DNA of 64,000 nucleotides from Streptomyces sp. SAI-135 (GTDB taxonomy: Bacteria; Actinomycetota; Actinomycetes; Streptomycetales; Streptomycetaceae). Positions 6,165 through 14,512 of the stretch are shown piece after piece. The stretch spans positions 8,556,001 through 8,620,000 of the forward strand of contig NZ_JARXYP010000002.1 of the NCBI RefSeq assembly GCF_029893805.1, read 5' to 3'. The translations under genes and the position numbers were made by a program. The notes under the pieces are model-generated. The model was not told where the DNA came from and ran no database searches. It saw only the letters and a list, made by a program, of their open reading frames with translations. Each line of letters opens with the position of its first letter. The first letter of the stretch is position 1.

Positions 6165-8819
6165 TCAGTCCAGGTCCCGCACCTTGAAGGTGTAGATGCC
6201 GCGGCCGTGCGTGGCCGCGTACAGCGTGCGGCCGTCGGGGCTCAGCTTGAGCTGGAGCACGGCGACGGCCGGGAGCGAGCCGACGCGCCGCCACCTCGTG
6301 CCGTGTGCCGCGCGGTGCAGGACGCCGAGGTCGGTGGCGACGGCGAGGCCGCCGTCCGGTGTGACGACCGCCGAGTCGGCCGGCACGTCGGGGAAGTTCT
6401 TCGAGATGTCCTTCCAGGTGGTGCCCCCGTCCCTGGACTCGAAGACGTGGCCGACGCCGGCGCCCGGCCCCTCGGTCCACTGCCGCGAGAACCCGTTGAC
6501 CGTGAGGTAGACGTGGTCGGCGTTCTTCGGGTCGACGGCGAAGCCGCTGAGATAGCGGTTGGGTACGGTCCCCTCCGCGCCGGTGGCCGGCAGGCTGATG
6601 TCGTGCCAGCCGGTGCCGTCGGCGTTCCCGACGGAGATGCCGCGGGCGAAGCCCTGGTTGTTGCAGGGGCCGCACCAGGCCGCGTACACCTTGCCGCCCG
6701 AGGCCGCGACGGCGGTCGCGGTACGGCCTGCGCCGAGGTCGTACACGCTGCTCCACTCCGACCCGCTGCGGATGGCGTAGCCGTGGGTCTGGACCCAGAT
6801 GTGACGCCCGCCGGCGATCCAGGTCGAGCTGTTCTTCGCGTCGGCCGCGAGCGGGGCGATGAAGCGTGCCTCGCTCGTGGCGTTGTCGGGCGGAGCCACG
6901 TTGTACGACGTGGCCTTGCTCGGGTCGTCGAGCCAACCGCCGTCGTTGACGGCGCAGTTCTGGGTCACCTGGACGGAGAGGTAGACGTACTCCTCGGCGA
7001 TGTCGCACCCGTCGGCGGGGTCGGTGAGGGTGTCACCGCCGTCGCCGCCGAAGTTGGAACCCATCACCGTGTCGTTGCTGCGCAGGACGGACTGGCCGTT
7101 GTCCTGCAGACCTCCGGTGACGGAGACACCGCCGTGGTCCAGGTCCCTGCCGACTCCGACCGAGTAGTACTGCAGGGTGTCGATGGTGCCGTCGTTGAGC
7201 GAGGTCCAGTCGGTGGCGTGCCCGGAGGAGTCCTGCGCGCCGTTGAGGGGGCGCTTGTAGACGCCACCGTCGTTGCCGACGTACACGAAGCTCTTGCCGT
7301 GGTAGCGGCCGATCGCGACGCCGTGCTGGTCCGAGTGGGTGGTCTGGCTGCAGTCGCCGGTCTGCTTGGCCGGGTCGATGCTCCAGCAGGGGAAGTTGAA
7401 GTTCCAGTACGGGCCGACGGTCGACCAGCTGCCGCCGCCGTCCTTGGTCTCGTAGACCTCTTCCAGGCCCGCGTACACGTGCTCGGGGTCGGCGGGGTCG
7501 ACGGTGAGGAACTGGTTGTACCAGGCCTGCACACCGGGCATGTAGCCCGGGGAGGTGAGGGCCGAACCGGACGCGGCCAGGCTCTGGTAGTCGGCGACCT
7601 TCGTCCAGGGGCCGCCGGGAGAGCCGGACTTGGAGACGTAGATGCCCTCCAGGCCGCTGTCCGGGTTGGTGTTGAGTTGTTCCGGTGACTGGTCGACGGC
7701 GTAGTAGCGCGAGCCGTCGGCGGAGCGGGCGAAGGTGACGCTGCCGACGTCGTCCGGGTCGGTCGGCAGGTCCCCGAAACCGCTGGTGATCCTGGTCCAG
7801 ACGCCGTTCGTCCTGGTGTAGAAGCCGTTGTAGTCGTCGCCGCTGCGCCAACCGACCGCGAGGACGACCCTGGAGGGATTCTCCGGGTCGATGGCGATGT
7901 CGTTGGTGATGTTCTTGTACGCGGCGTCGGGGTCGTGGGCCTTCGGACCGCCGGGCAGGTAGGCGGGGTTGGGCGCGAACTCCAGCTTCCAGGCGCCGCT
8001 GAGCCTCTTCGTCGGGTGGCTCCACACGCCCTCACTGGTCGCCGCCCACACCTTGCCACCGCCGAAGCGCAGCTGGTGGATGGTGGTGGACTCCAGTTCG
8101 TCGCCGCCGACGCGGCCGCGCGCGGAGAACGTGCCGTGGTGCGGGCGGGACAGGACGTAGACGCCGCTGCCGAGGTAGGCGTCCGCGTTGGTGGTCGCCT
8201 CCCCGGTGCCCAGCCACAGCCGTCCGCCGCCGTCCAGCGCGAGCGCGCCGGTGGACTGTGAGGACAGCCGGTCGCTGATGGGCTGCCAGTGCCCGCCACC
8301 ACTGCGGGACCGCCACACCCCGCCTCCCGCGCTGCCCGCGTACACGTACCCGTCGTCGTCGGCGGCCATCGCGGCCATCCGGCCGGTGACGTTGCCCGAA
8401 CCGCCACTGGAGTTGGAGTCGATGTCGCGGTAGCGCGGGTCGTCGGAGTTGTACGGCAGATCGGTGACGTTGCGCCAACTGCCGCCGGTGCGCGGTAGCT
8501 TGGCGAGGCTGCTCCATGCGGCCCCGTAGGCGCCCGGGGCGACGACACCGGGCGAGGTGCGGGCCTCGGCGTACTGGTCGGCGCCCTCCGCTATCTCGTC
8601 GGCCTCGTTGCCGTCGTCGCCGTCGTCCGCCTTCGCCCTGGGGCTCATGGCGCCCACCGACTGAACGCGCTCTTCGGCGAGTTGAGCGAGTGCGCGGGCT
8701 CCGAAGGGGGTGCTGTCGGATCGGCCGGGCGCGGCGCTCGCGGGTAGCGCGACGAGTCCGGCGGTTGCGGTGATGGCGCAGATCGTGAGCCATCGTCTTC
8801 TGTGGGTTGGTGATGACAC
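6165..8819 (-). CDS. Secreted BNR/sialidase-type beta-propeller protein
   Basis: An 884-residue protein. The best start is GTG 8819, with GGAGG five bases upstream, giving the signal peptide SSPTHRRRWLTICAITATAG followed by ALPASA-AP. After an acidic stretch (DDGDDGNEADE) come many beta-propeller blades with BNR-like Asp boxes (S.DGG.TW, for example KDGGGSWSTVG and SRDGGTTWKDIS) and GLQDNGQSV and YVGNDGGVY segments. These are typical of the VPS10/sortilin-like or exo-xyloglucanase-like secreted proteins of Streptomyces. The substrate is unknown and carbohydrate binding is plausible. The longer open frame upstream of 8819 is antisense to the methyltransferase gene and is not coding. Confidence 0.85.
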   Translation of the reverse strand: MSSPTHRRRWLTICAITATAGLVALPASAAPGRSDSTPFGARALAQLAEERVQSVGAMSPRAKADDGDDGNEADEIAEGADQYAEARTSPGVVAPGAYGAAWSSLAKLPRTGGSWRNVTDLPYNSDDPRYRDIDSNSSGGSGNVTGRMAAMAADDDGYVYAGSAGGGVWRSRSGGGHWQPISDRLSSQSTGALALDGGGRLWLGTGEATTNADAYLGSGVYVLSRPHHGTFSARGRVGGDELESTTIHQLRFGGGKVWAATSEGVWSHPTKRLSGAWKLEFAPNPAYLPGGPKAHDPDAAYKNITNDIAIDPENPSRVVLAVGWRSGDDYNGFYTRTNGVWTRITSGFGDLPTDPDDVGSVTFARSADGSRYYAVDQSPEQLNTNPDSGLEGIYVSKSGSPGGPWTKVADYQSLAASGSALTSPGYMPGVQAWYNQFLTVDPADPEHVYAGLEEVYETKDGGGSWSTVGPYWNFNFPCWSIDPAKQTGDCSQTTHSDQHGVAIGRYHGKSFVYVGNDGGVYKRPLNGAQDSSGHATDWTSLNDGTIDTLQYYSVGVGRDLDHGGVSVTGGLQDNGQSVLRSNDTVMGSNFGGDGGDTLTDPADGCDIAEEYVYLSVQVTQNCAVNDGGWLDDPSKATSYNVAPPDNATSEARFIAPLAADAKNSSTWIAGGRHIWVQTHGYAIRSGSEWSSVYDLGAGRTATAVAASGGKVYAAWCGPCNNQGFARGISVGNADGTGWHDISLPATGAEGTVPNRYLSGFAVDPKNADHVYLTVNGFSRQWTEGPGAGVGHVFESRDGGTTWKDISKNFPDVPADSAVVTPDGGLAVATDLGVLHRAAHGTRWRRVGSLPAVAVLQLKLSPDGRTLYAATHGRGIYTFKVRDLD

Positions 8820-9026
8820 CGGGTCCTCCCGAACGGGCGGTGATACAGCCGTCGGTGGAGACCCGACCACGAGCGGGAGGAAGCTTCCGGGGCTTGGCGA
8901 GCCTTTGACCAGAACCTGCCATTTGCGCACCCAAGCGGGTGAGTTGCTTGGGCACCGGCACGCTTGGAATCCACTGAGCGGCCCTCGGCCTACGCTCGGT
9001 CCCACCCGCACGAGAGGACGACATCT

Positions 9027-9692
9027 GTGAGCGACAACGGGCAGGACATGGCCGATGTCCAGCGCGAGCACTGGCAGCACACCTACACCGCCCATCCCGG
9101 CATGTACGGGACGGAGCCGTCCGCCCCGGCCGTCCATGCCGCCGCCGTCTTCCGTGCCGCCGGGGCCCGGGACGTCCTCGAACTCGGCGCAGGCCACGGC
9201 CGGGACGCGCTGTACCTGGCCCGTGAGGGCTTCACCGTCCGGGCCACCGACTTCTCCACCACGGGCCTGGAACAACTGCGCGAGGCCGCCCGCCGTCTGG
9301 GGGTGGCCGAACGGGTCACCACCGTCGTCCACGACGTGCGCGAGCCGTTGCGGCTGCCGGACGCGTCCGTGGACGCGGTCTTCGCGCACATGCTGCTGTG
9401 CATGGCCCTGTCCACGAAGGAGATCCACGCGCTGCTCGCCGAAGTACGCCGCGTGCTGCGGCCCGGCGGTGTCCTGGTCTACACCGTCCGGCACACCGGC
9501 GACGCCCACTACGGCGCCGGTACCGCGCGCGGAGACGGCATCTTCGAGCACGGTGGTTTCGCCGTGCACTTCTTCGACCGTGCCTTGGTCGACGCGCTCG
9601 CCGAGGGGTGGACGCTCGAGGAGGTCCACTCCTTCGAGGAGGGCGAGCTGCCACGGAGACTGTGGCGCGTCACCCAGAGCCTGCCGGACTGA
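9027..9692 (+). CDS. Class I SAM-dependent methyltransferase
   Basis: A 221-residue methyltransferase. The start is GTG 9027, with GAGAGGACG upstream. Motif I is DVLELGAGHGRDALYLAREG (about residues 45-64), the acidic residue that binds ribose follows in VRATDFS, and post-motif segments are AVFAHMLLCMAL and EVRRVLRPGGVLVYTVRH. This layout resembles the Methyltransf_11/TehB-like enzymes. Substrate unknown. It diverges from the BNR-repeat gene, with about 200 bp between the two starts. Confidence 0.88.
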   Translation: MSDNGQDMADVQREHWQHTYTAHPGMYGTEPSAPAVHAAAVFRAAGARDVLELGAGHGRDALYLAREGFTVRATDFSTTGLEQLREAARRLGVAERVTTVVHDVREPLRLPDASVDAVFAHMLLCMALSTKEIHALLAEVRRVLRPGGVLVYTVRHTGDAHYGAGTARGDGIFEHGGFAVHFFDRALVDALAEGWTLEEVHSFEEGELPRRLWRVTQSLPD

Positions 9693-9720
9693 CACAGCTG
9701 GACCGGCCGACACGTGTGCC

Positions 9721-9915
9721 CTAGTGGGTGGGCCGGCGGCTCCCCTGGCCGCATTCAGCTGTCGACTGGGGCGCCGCCATGGCGAATCTACTGGCGGGCT
9801 CTTGAGGGGTGGGGGCGGGCGCCGGGACGCAGCGGGAGGCGCAGACGGTCACCGAGTCGGCGGGGTCTTGTGGGGTTCCTCCAGGGGGCACGGGCAGTTC
9901 GAAGAGGGAGGTCAT
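9721..9915 (-). CDS. Possible small ORF of unknown function
   Basis: From ATG 9915, 64 codons read MTSLFELPVPPGG... with a CASRC motif near residue 25. The first 40 codons have the G/C-rich third positions expected of coding DNA. There is no clear ribosome binding site and I recognise no family. It may be a tiny real gene, a remnant, or chance. The rest of 9693-9963 holds nothing I can support. Confidence 0.2.
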   Translation of the reverse strand: MTSLFELPVPPGGTPQDPADSVTVCASRCVPAPAPTPQEPASRFAMAAPQSTAECGQGSRRPTH

Positions 9916-9963
9916 GTCCCGGGAGGCCAACTGGCGACGTCATACCTTCACCGGGCAGGTGCG

Positions 9964-10506
9964 TCAGGACGTCCCGAGACCATTGAGAAGGGTGTCGACC
10001 ACGACGTCCGCCGCCTGACCCGCACTCAGTTCGGGCAACTGCCGGGACACCAGGTGCATGAGCTGGGGCAGCAGCGCGCTCGCCCAGCCTTGCGGAAGAC
10101 CCGGCCGCAGCAGGCCCTCGTCGGTGGCGCGCCGGAGGAAGGCGTCGACCTCCTCGACGGCCGCGTCACGCCGGGCGTGGACGCTGTCGTCGGTGAGCAT
10201 GCGGGTGAGGTCGACGGGCCAGGTGCGGTTGACGGTGATGATGTTCTCGACGTAGCGGTGCAGGGCGACGGTGACGGGTGCTTCGCGGAGTCGGGCGTCC
10301 TGGATGGCGTGTTCGATGGCGGTGAGGCGGGCGTCGTAGATGGCCGCGAGGAGGTCTTCGCGGGAGGCGAAGCGTCGGTAGACGGTGCGTCGGTCGACGC
10401 CTGCTGCGGTGGCGATGCTCGCGATGCTGGTGCCGGGGTCGGCGGCGAGCATGCGTGCGCCGGTGGTCAGGACGGCTTCCAGATTGCGCGCTGCATCAGC
10501 TCTCAC
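9964..10506 (-). CDS. TetR-family regulator, paralogue 1
   Basis: A 180-residue TetR protein (193 if the ATG at 10545 is used). The GTG at 10506 is chosen because it aligns with the ATG start of the paralogue at 18225 (xRADA.RNLEAVL). The HTH is SIASIATAAGVDRRTVYRRF (about residues 26-45), then SREDLLAAIYDARL. Residues 1 to about 107 are almost identical to the paralogue, while the C-terminal ligand domain is diverged. It diverges from an MFS exporter gene, so it probably represses drug efflux and itself. A likely operator half (ATTCTAGTGGCGGAAT, 10514-10529) lies just upstream of the GTG start. Confidence 0.85.
   Translation of the reverse strand: MRADAARNLEAVLTTGARMLAADPGTSIASIATAAGVDRRTVYRRFASREDLLAAIYDARLTAIEHAIQDARLREAPVTVALHRYVENIITVNRTWPVDLTRMLTDDSVHARRDAAVEEVDAFLRRATDEGLLRPGLPQGWASALLPQLMHLVSRQLPELSAGQAADVVVDTLLNGLGTS
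10187..10505. repeat. 319 bp segment duplicated at 17906-18224
   Basis: The copies align without gaps at an offset of 7719 and have four mismatches in 319 bases. The match covers the DNA-binding domain and the first part of the ligand domain of two TetR genes. On the C-terminal side identity drops abruptly to ordinary paralogue level, which points to a recent duplication or gene conversion. Confidence 0.93.
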
Positions 10507-10580
10507 CGCACTGATTCTAGTGGCGGAATGTGATGCCTGAGACATCTAGCGCCTCTCAGGAGTAGAAGGCTGACCTCTAA

Positions 10581-10604
10581 GTGCTACATTCTAGTGACAG
10601 ATAG
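10581..10604. promoter_or_regulatory. Shared TetR element upstream of the MFS gene
   Basis: The 24 bp element GTGCTACATT-CTAGTGACAGATAG lies in the divergent region between TetR paralogue 1 and the MFS gene. A version with 19 of 24 matches (18297-18320) occupies the same place next to TetR paralogue 2. It is probably the shared operator of these two near-identical DNA-binding domains. Confidence 0.6.
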
Positions 10605-10650
10605 GCCTGGTAGTGCCAGGTCATTGAGTCTTCTGGAAAGGCACCTGCTG

Positions 10651-12222
10651 ATGTCGAAGGCAGACAACTCCTCCTCACCCAAGGCGGGCGGTGTCGCCGC
10701 CGCGATGAGCGCGCTGGTCCTGGCGGTCCTCCTCGCCGCACTGGACCAGACGATCGTCTCGACCGCGCTGCCCCGGATAGCCGAGGACCTCAACGGCTTC
10801 GACGACATCGCGTGGGTCAGCGCCGCCTACCTGCTCGCGTCGACCGCGGTCACGCCTCTGTGGGGCAAGCTCGGAGACATGTTCGGCCGCAAGAGGCTGT
10901 ACCTGGCCTCGACCTCGGTCTTCCTCATCGCCTCCGTGGCCTGCGGCCTGGCACAGAACCTGCCCGAACTGGTCGGTGCCCGCGTCCTGCAGGGCGTGGG
11001 CGGCGGCGGCATGATCGTGCTGACCTTCGCCCTCGTCGGCGACATCGTCGCCCCGAGCGAACGCGGCCGCTACCAGGGCATGTTCGGCTCGGTCTACGGC
11101 GTCGCCAGCATCGTCGGCCCCCTGCTGGGCGGCGTCTTCACCGACCAGCTGTCCTGGCGGTGGGCGTTCCTGGTGAACCTGCCGGTCGGCATCGTCGCCC
11201 TGGCCATCGCCGCGCGGGCCCTGCCCGCCGCCACCCGGGGCACCCGGGCCCGCATCGACTACCTCGGCGCCACCGTGCTGGCCGCCATCGCCACCGGCCT
11301 GGTCCTCGTCACGTCCTTCGGGGAGCGCTGGGGCTGGGGTTCACCGGCCATCGTCGGTCTGATCGCCGCAACGGTCGCGCTGGCCGTGGCGCTGGTGCCG
11401 GTCGAGCGCCGCGCCGCCGCCCCGGTCCTGCCCCCGGCCATGTTCGCCTCCCGGACCGTGGTGTTCTCCTCGCTGATCGCCTTCTTCGCCAACGCCGCGA
11501 TGTTCTCCGTACTGGTCTACCTGCCGACCTACCTCCAGATCGTCCACGGCGTCTCGGCCACCCTCTCCGGCATCCACATGCTGCCCCTGGTCGCCGGACT
11601 CGTCGTGAGCCAGTCCCTGGCCGGACGCTGGGCCGCACACGTCGAGCGGCTGCGGACGATCCTGCTCGCGGGTCTGGTCGCCAACCTCGCCGGACTTGTG
11701 CTGCTCGGCACCATCGGGGCGGCCACCGACACCCTCGTGCTGAGCGTCTACTTCCTGATCACCGGTATCGGCATCGGCATGGTGCCCATGGTCGTGCTGA
11801 CCACCGTCCAGAACAGCGTGCCCGCCACCGACCTCGGCGCCGCCAGCGCCGTCGTCACCTTCGCCCGCTCGATCGGCGCGGCCTTCGGAGTCGCCGTCTT
11901 CGGTACCCTCCTCAACACCGGCTTCGCCGATCGTACGAGCGGCCTGCCGACCGCGGGCGGCTTCGACGCCACCCGCCCCGACACCATCGGCCGCCTCCCC
12001 GGCACCCTGCGCGACACCGCACTGGACGCCTTCGCCCACGCCACGGCCGGCGGCTACCTATGGATCGCGCCCGCCCTCGCCGTCGGGATCGTCCTCGCCC
12101 TGTTCCTGAAGCCGGCACGCGAGAGCGGCGAGACCGCGACTACCGACCCCTCCGCGACTACCGACCCCTCCGAGCCCGCGCCCGCGGCCGGCCCCGCCGA
12201 GGATCCCGTCCGGGCCGCCTGA
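10651..12222 (+). CDS. MFS multidrug exporter (DHA2, EmrB/QacA type)
   Basis: A 523-residue, 14-TM drug:H+ antiporter of the inner membrane. Motif D1 is LDQTIVSTALPRI (about residues 30-42), motif A is GKLGDMFGRKRLY (about 73-85), and motif C is GVASIVGPLLGGVF (about 150-163). It probably exports hydrophobic drugs or secondary metabolites. GGAAAGG lies upstream of ATG 10651. The hydrophilic C-terminal tail carries an exact 18 bp tandem repeat (12136-12171, coding ATTDPS twice). It is divergent from TetR paralogue 1, its likely repressor. Confidence 0.93.
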   Translation: MSKADNSSSPKAGGVAAAMSALVLAVLLAALDQTIVSTALPRIAEDLNGFDDIAWVSAAYLLASTAVTPLWGKLGDMFGRKRLYLASTSVFLIASVACGLAQNLPELVGARVLQGVGGGGMIVLTFALVGDIVAPSERGRYQGMFGSVYGVASIVGPLLGGVFTDQLSWRWAFLVNLPVGIVALAIAARALPAATRGTRARIDYLGATVLAAIATGLVLVTSFGERWGWGSPAIVGLIAATVALAVALVPVERRAAAPVLPPAMFASRTVVFSSLIAFFANAAMFSVLVYLPTYLQIVHGVSATLSGIHMLPLVAGLVVSQSLAGRWAAHVERLRTILLAGLVANLAGLVLLGTIGAATDTLVLSVYFLITGIGIGMVPMVVLTTVQNSVPATDLGAASAVVTFARSIGAAFGVAVFGTLLNTGFADRTSGLPTAGGFDATRPDTIGRLPGTLRDTALDAFAHATAGGYLWIAPALAVGIVLALFLKPARESGETATTDPSATTDPSEPAPAAGPAEDPVRAA

Positions 12223-12380
12223 CCACCGTGCCCTCGACCGGCCGACACCGGCACCCGACTCCGTGCGCCCATGCAATCGCTGGAGTGACGTGAACGGTGG
12301 TGTCGTCGCACCCCGGACGGCGAAGATCGTCGTACCCGGCACAGAACATTCCACAGCAGATGACGAGATGAGGGACTGCC

Positions 12381-13181
12381 GTGACGAACCTGACCGCCGC
12401 CATCGAGTCCGTGGCACAGCTCCGCACGGTCTGGCGGGCCATGGTGCTCGACCGGAACGGGGAGGCGGACGTACGGGATATGCCGGGCGTCGCCGTCCGC
12501 TGGGCCGACTGCCGCTTCGCCTTCTGGAACGCGATCACCCTGACCAAGACCGGGGCCGACGCCACGCTCCTGGAGAAGCGGCTGCGGCAGGCGGCGGACA
12601 TCATGCGGTCAAAACGGCAACCGGGCTTCCTGTGGTTGTTCGAGGACCTGCTCGCCGACGACGCCCGCGCCGCACTGGACGAGGCAGCGGAGCGCGCGGG
12701 CCTCGCCCACGCCTTCCCCGGTACCGGCATGGCAGGCGACCTGCTCCCCATCCCCGAACCCCGCCACCCGGAGCTGACGTTCGAACGGGTCACCACCGAC
12801 CAACACCTGCTGGCTTACGCGGACCTGAACTCGCGGGCCTACGGCTTCCCCCTCGACGACGGCCGCGACGGACTGGCGGGCTCCAGCCTGTGGAAGCAGG
12901 AGGTGTACGCCTACCTGGCCCTGCGGGACGGCACACCGGTCGCCTGCGCCGCCACCGTCGAGGCCCAGGGCAGGCTCTTCGTCGTCCTCGTCGCCACCGA
13001 CCCCGGCCAGCAGCGCCGCGGCTACGGGGAGGCGGTCACGCGAAAGGCGCTGTACGAGGGTGCCCGTGCCACCGGCCTCACCCGGGCGACCCTGCACGCG
13101 ACCGTCGCCGGGGCACCGGTGTATCCGCGGATCGGTTTCGAGCCGAACTCCCCGATGCACTTCTACGCGCTCAAGGGCTGA
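12381..13181 (+). CDS. GNAT-family N-acetyltransferase
   Basis: A 266-residue protein. The C-terminal half holds the acetyltransferase fold: PVACAATVEAQGRLFVVLVATDPGQQRRGYGEAV (about residues 190-223) includes the acetyl-CoA loop QQRRGYG, followed by TLHATVAGAPVYPRIGFE, the usual last strands. The N-terminal 120 residues (WRAMVLDRNGEADVRDMPGV, then a helical region) are typical of a two-part Streptomyces GNAT group. The acceptor substrate is unknown. It stands alone, with about 160 bp to the MFS gene. Confidence 0.85.
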   Translation: MTNLTAAIESVAQLRTVWRAMVLDRNGEADVRDMPGVAVRWADCRFAFWNAITLTKTGADATLLEKRLRQAADIMRSKRQPGFLWLFEDLLADDARAALDEAAERAGLAHAFPGTGMAGDLLPIPEPRHPELTFERVTTDQHLLAYADLNSRAYGFPLDDGRDGLAGSSLWKQEVYAYLALRDGTPVACAATVEAQGRLFVVLVATDPGQQRRGYGEAVTRKALYEGARATGLTRATLHATVAGAPVYPRIGFEPNSPMHFYALKG

Positions 13182-13552
13182 GGCGGGCCGGCCGCCGCCG
13201 CGCTGGTGGCGGTCCAGTGCCGCAGACAGGTGCACGAGTCCGGCACCCGCAGGAGCATGTCGAGGAAGCGTGCCGACCGGACGCACTCCTGTTGGCCGCA
13301 CCGACCCGCCACAGCCACACATGCGACACATGTCGCCCTCACCGAGGACCTCGACCGGGGTGTCTGGGCCCCGGGGCCGCTGGAGCGCAGGCTGCCCGCC
13401 TTCTGGTGACCTGTGCCGGAGACGGCCGGTTCACGCCGGTCCGGCTGCGCGAGATCCTCTGGGGGGGGGGGCGAACTGGCAGGCGCCGCGCAGTTGTTGG
13501 AGCGGGTGGTACGGGAACCGGAGCCCCCTGCGCATCCCGGCCGGTGACGTGG
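13182..13552. other. Gene-free region with an 11-base G run
   Basis: No intact gene is visible. At 13461-13471 there is a run of eleven G. On either side are open stretches in different frames (upstream GRFTPVRLREILW, downstream GELAGAAQLLERVV ending at a stop near 13545) with coding-like codon use, which a one-base change in the run would join. This may be the tail of a decayed gene or a sequencing slip; I do not recognise the product. Confidence 0.35.
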
Positions 13553-14413
13553 TCATCGTTCATGGGGGCGGCGGGGAGCCGGGACGCTCCGCCGGGAACC
13601 CGGTCCCGGCGGCCGGCCGTCGGGGGCGGTGGGGGAGGGCGCGGGGTGGGGTCGTGGGTGGAGGTCGTGGAGGAAACCGGTGAGGAGCTCCAGCGTCCGT
13701 TCCGGTTCCTCGAAGGTCGCCGCGTGCCCGCCCTTGACCGCGGCCAGCCGTGCGCCGGGTATCCCGTCGGCGAGTTCGACCGAGTGCTCCGGGGCCACCA
13801 ACTGGTCCCCCGTGGCCGCGACGACCAGGGTGGGAGCGGTGACGGCGGCGAGATCGCCGCGCAGGTCGACGCCCAGGGCGAAGGCGATCTGCTGGGAGAC
13901 ACCGGGTGCGGATCCCGCCAGTCGGACGGTCAGCCGCCGGGCCGCCTGCGAGGTGTGCGCGGCGAGATAGGACCGGGAGAAGGACAGCGAGGCGAGGAAG
14001 GCGTTCAGCTCGGCGTCGCCGCGTACCAGCACCGACGCCCACATCTCCAGGCCGAGCCAGAGTGTGGTGCGGGGCCGGGCGAATCCGCAGAGGGTGAACA
14101 AGCCGCGCACCGGGCGGGGATGGCGGGCCGCGACGGCTACGGCGACGGCCGCGCCCAGCGAGGTCCCGGCGATCACGAACTCCGTCAGCCCGGCCTCGCG
14201 CGCGGTGGCCACCACCTGGTCGGCCACGGCATCGACCCGCAGCGGGCCCTCGGGCAGGGGGCTGCGACCCGACCCCGGGAGGTCGATCGGCACGACCGTG
14301 TGCTCGACCGCCAGTTCTGTCAGTAACAGCTCCCAGGTGTCCGCCGCGGTGCCCCCGATTCCGGCCAACAGGACCAGACCGGGTCCGCTGCCCAGGACGT
14401 CGTACGCGAGCAT
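13553..14413 (-). CDS. Alpha/beta hydrolase
   Basis: A 286-residue hydrolase. The nucleophile elbow is GTSLG (about residue 93, Ser), the acid is probably Asp in AATGDQLVAPEHS (about 206), and the base is His in GGHAATFEEPE (about 230). The oxyanion segment LLAGIGGTAADTWE follows strand beta3. An intact catalytic triad implies an active esterase-like or C-C hydrolase-like enzyme; substrate unknown. ATG 14413 is preferred because AGAGG lies five bases upstream; GTG 14419 is the alternative. The C-terminal 30 residues are Pro/Arg-rich and disordered. It lies downstream of, and in the same direction as, the MmyB-like regulator. Confidence 0.85.
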   Translation of the reverse strand: MLAYDVLGSGPGLVLLAGIGGTAADTWELLLTELAVEHTVVPIDLPGSGRSPLPEGPLRVDAVADQVVATAREAGLTEFVIAGTSLGAAVAVAVAARHPRPVRGLFTLCGFARPRTTLWLGLEMWASVLVRGDAELNAFLASLSFSRSYLAAHTSQAARRLTVRLAGSAPGVSQQIAFALGVDLRGDLAAVTAPTLVVAATGDQLVAPEHSVELADGIPGARLAAVKGGHAATFEEPERTLELLTGFLHDLHPRPHPAPSPTAPDGRPPGPGSRRSVPAPRRPHER

Positions 14414-14441
14414 GCTCACCTCTTCCCCACTTCCCCGGGGG

Positions 14442-14476
14442 CACGAGCTTCCCCAGGAACACGAGCTTCCCCAGGA
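14442..14476. repeat. Two direct copies of CACGAGCTTCCCCAGGA
   Basis: The 17-base units at 14442-14458 and 14460-14476 repeat with an 18 bp period, and a partial third (CACGAG) follows. They lie between the MmyB-like gene and the hydrolase, inside the hydrolase leader. Confidence 0.7.
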
Positions 14477-14512
14477 CCACGAGGGAGGAGGATCCAGGGT
14501 GCCGGGCGGAGC

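Noticed and set aside
5200..7000. Possible CRISPR or satellite array from the short repeats near 5710
   Set aside because: The repeats are 9 bp units in frame inside a lipoprotein linker, with no spacers.
6207..7688. Long plus-strand open frame opposite the BNR-repeat gene
   Set aside because: It is a low-complexity Val/Gly/Asp translation typical of antisense high-GC DNA, with no motifs or ribosome binding site.
8820..9713. Upstream extension of the BNR-repeat gene over the methyltransferase
   Set aside because: The GTG at 8819 has a ribosome binding site and gives a signal peptide; the extension is antisense to a clear methyltransferase.
9945..9965. TTCACC-like and GGTG-like half sites near 9950
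   Set aside because: The spacing and arms do not fit the 21 bp operator; it is not upstream of a matching gene.
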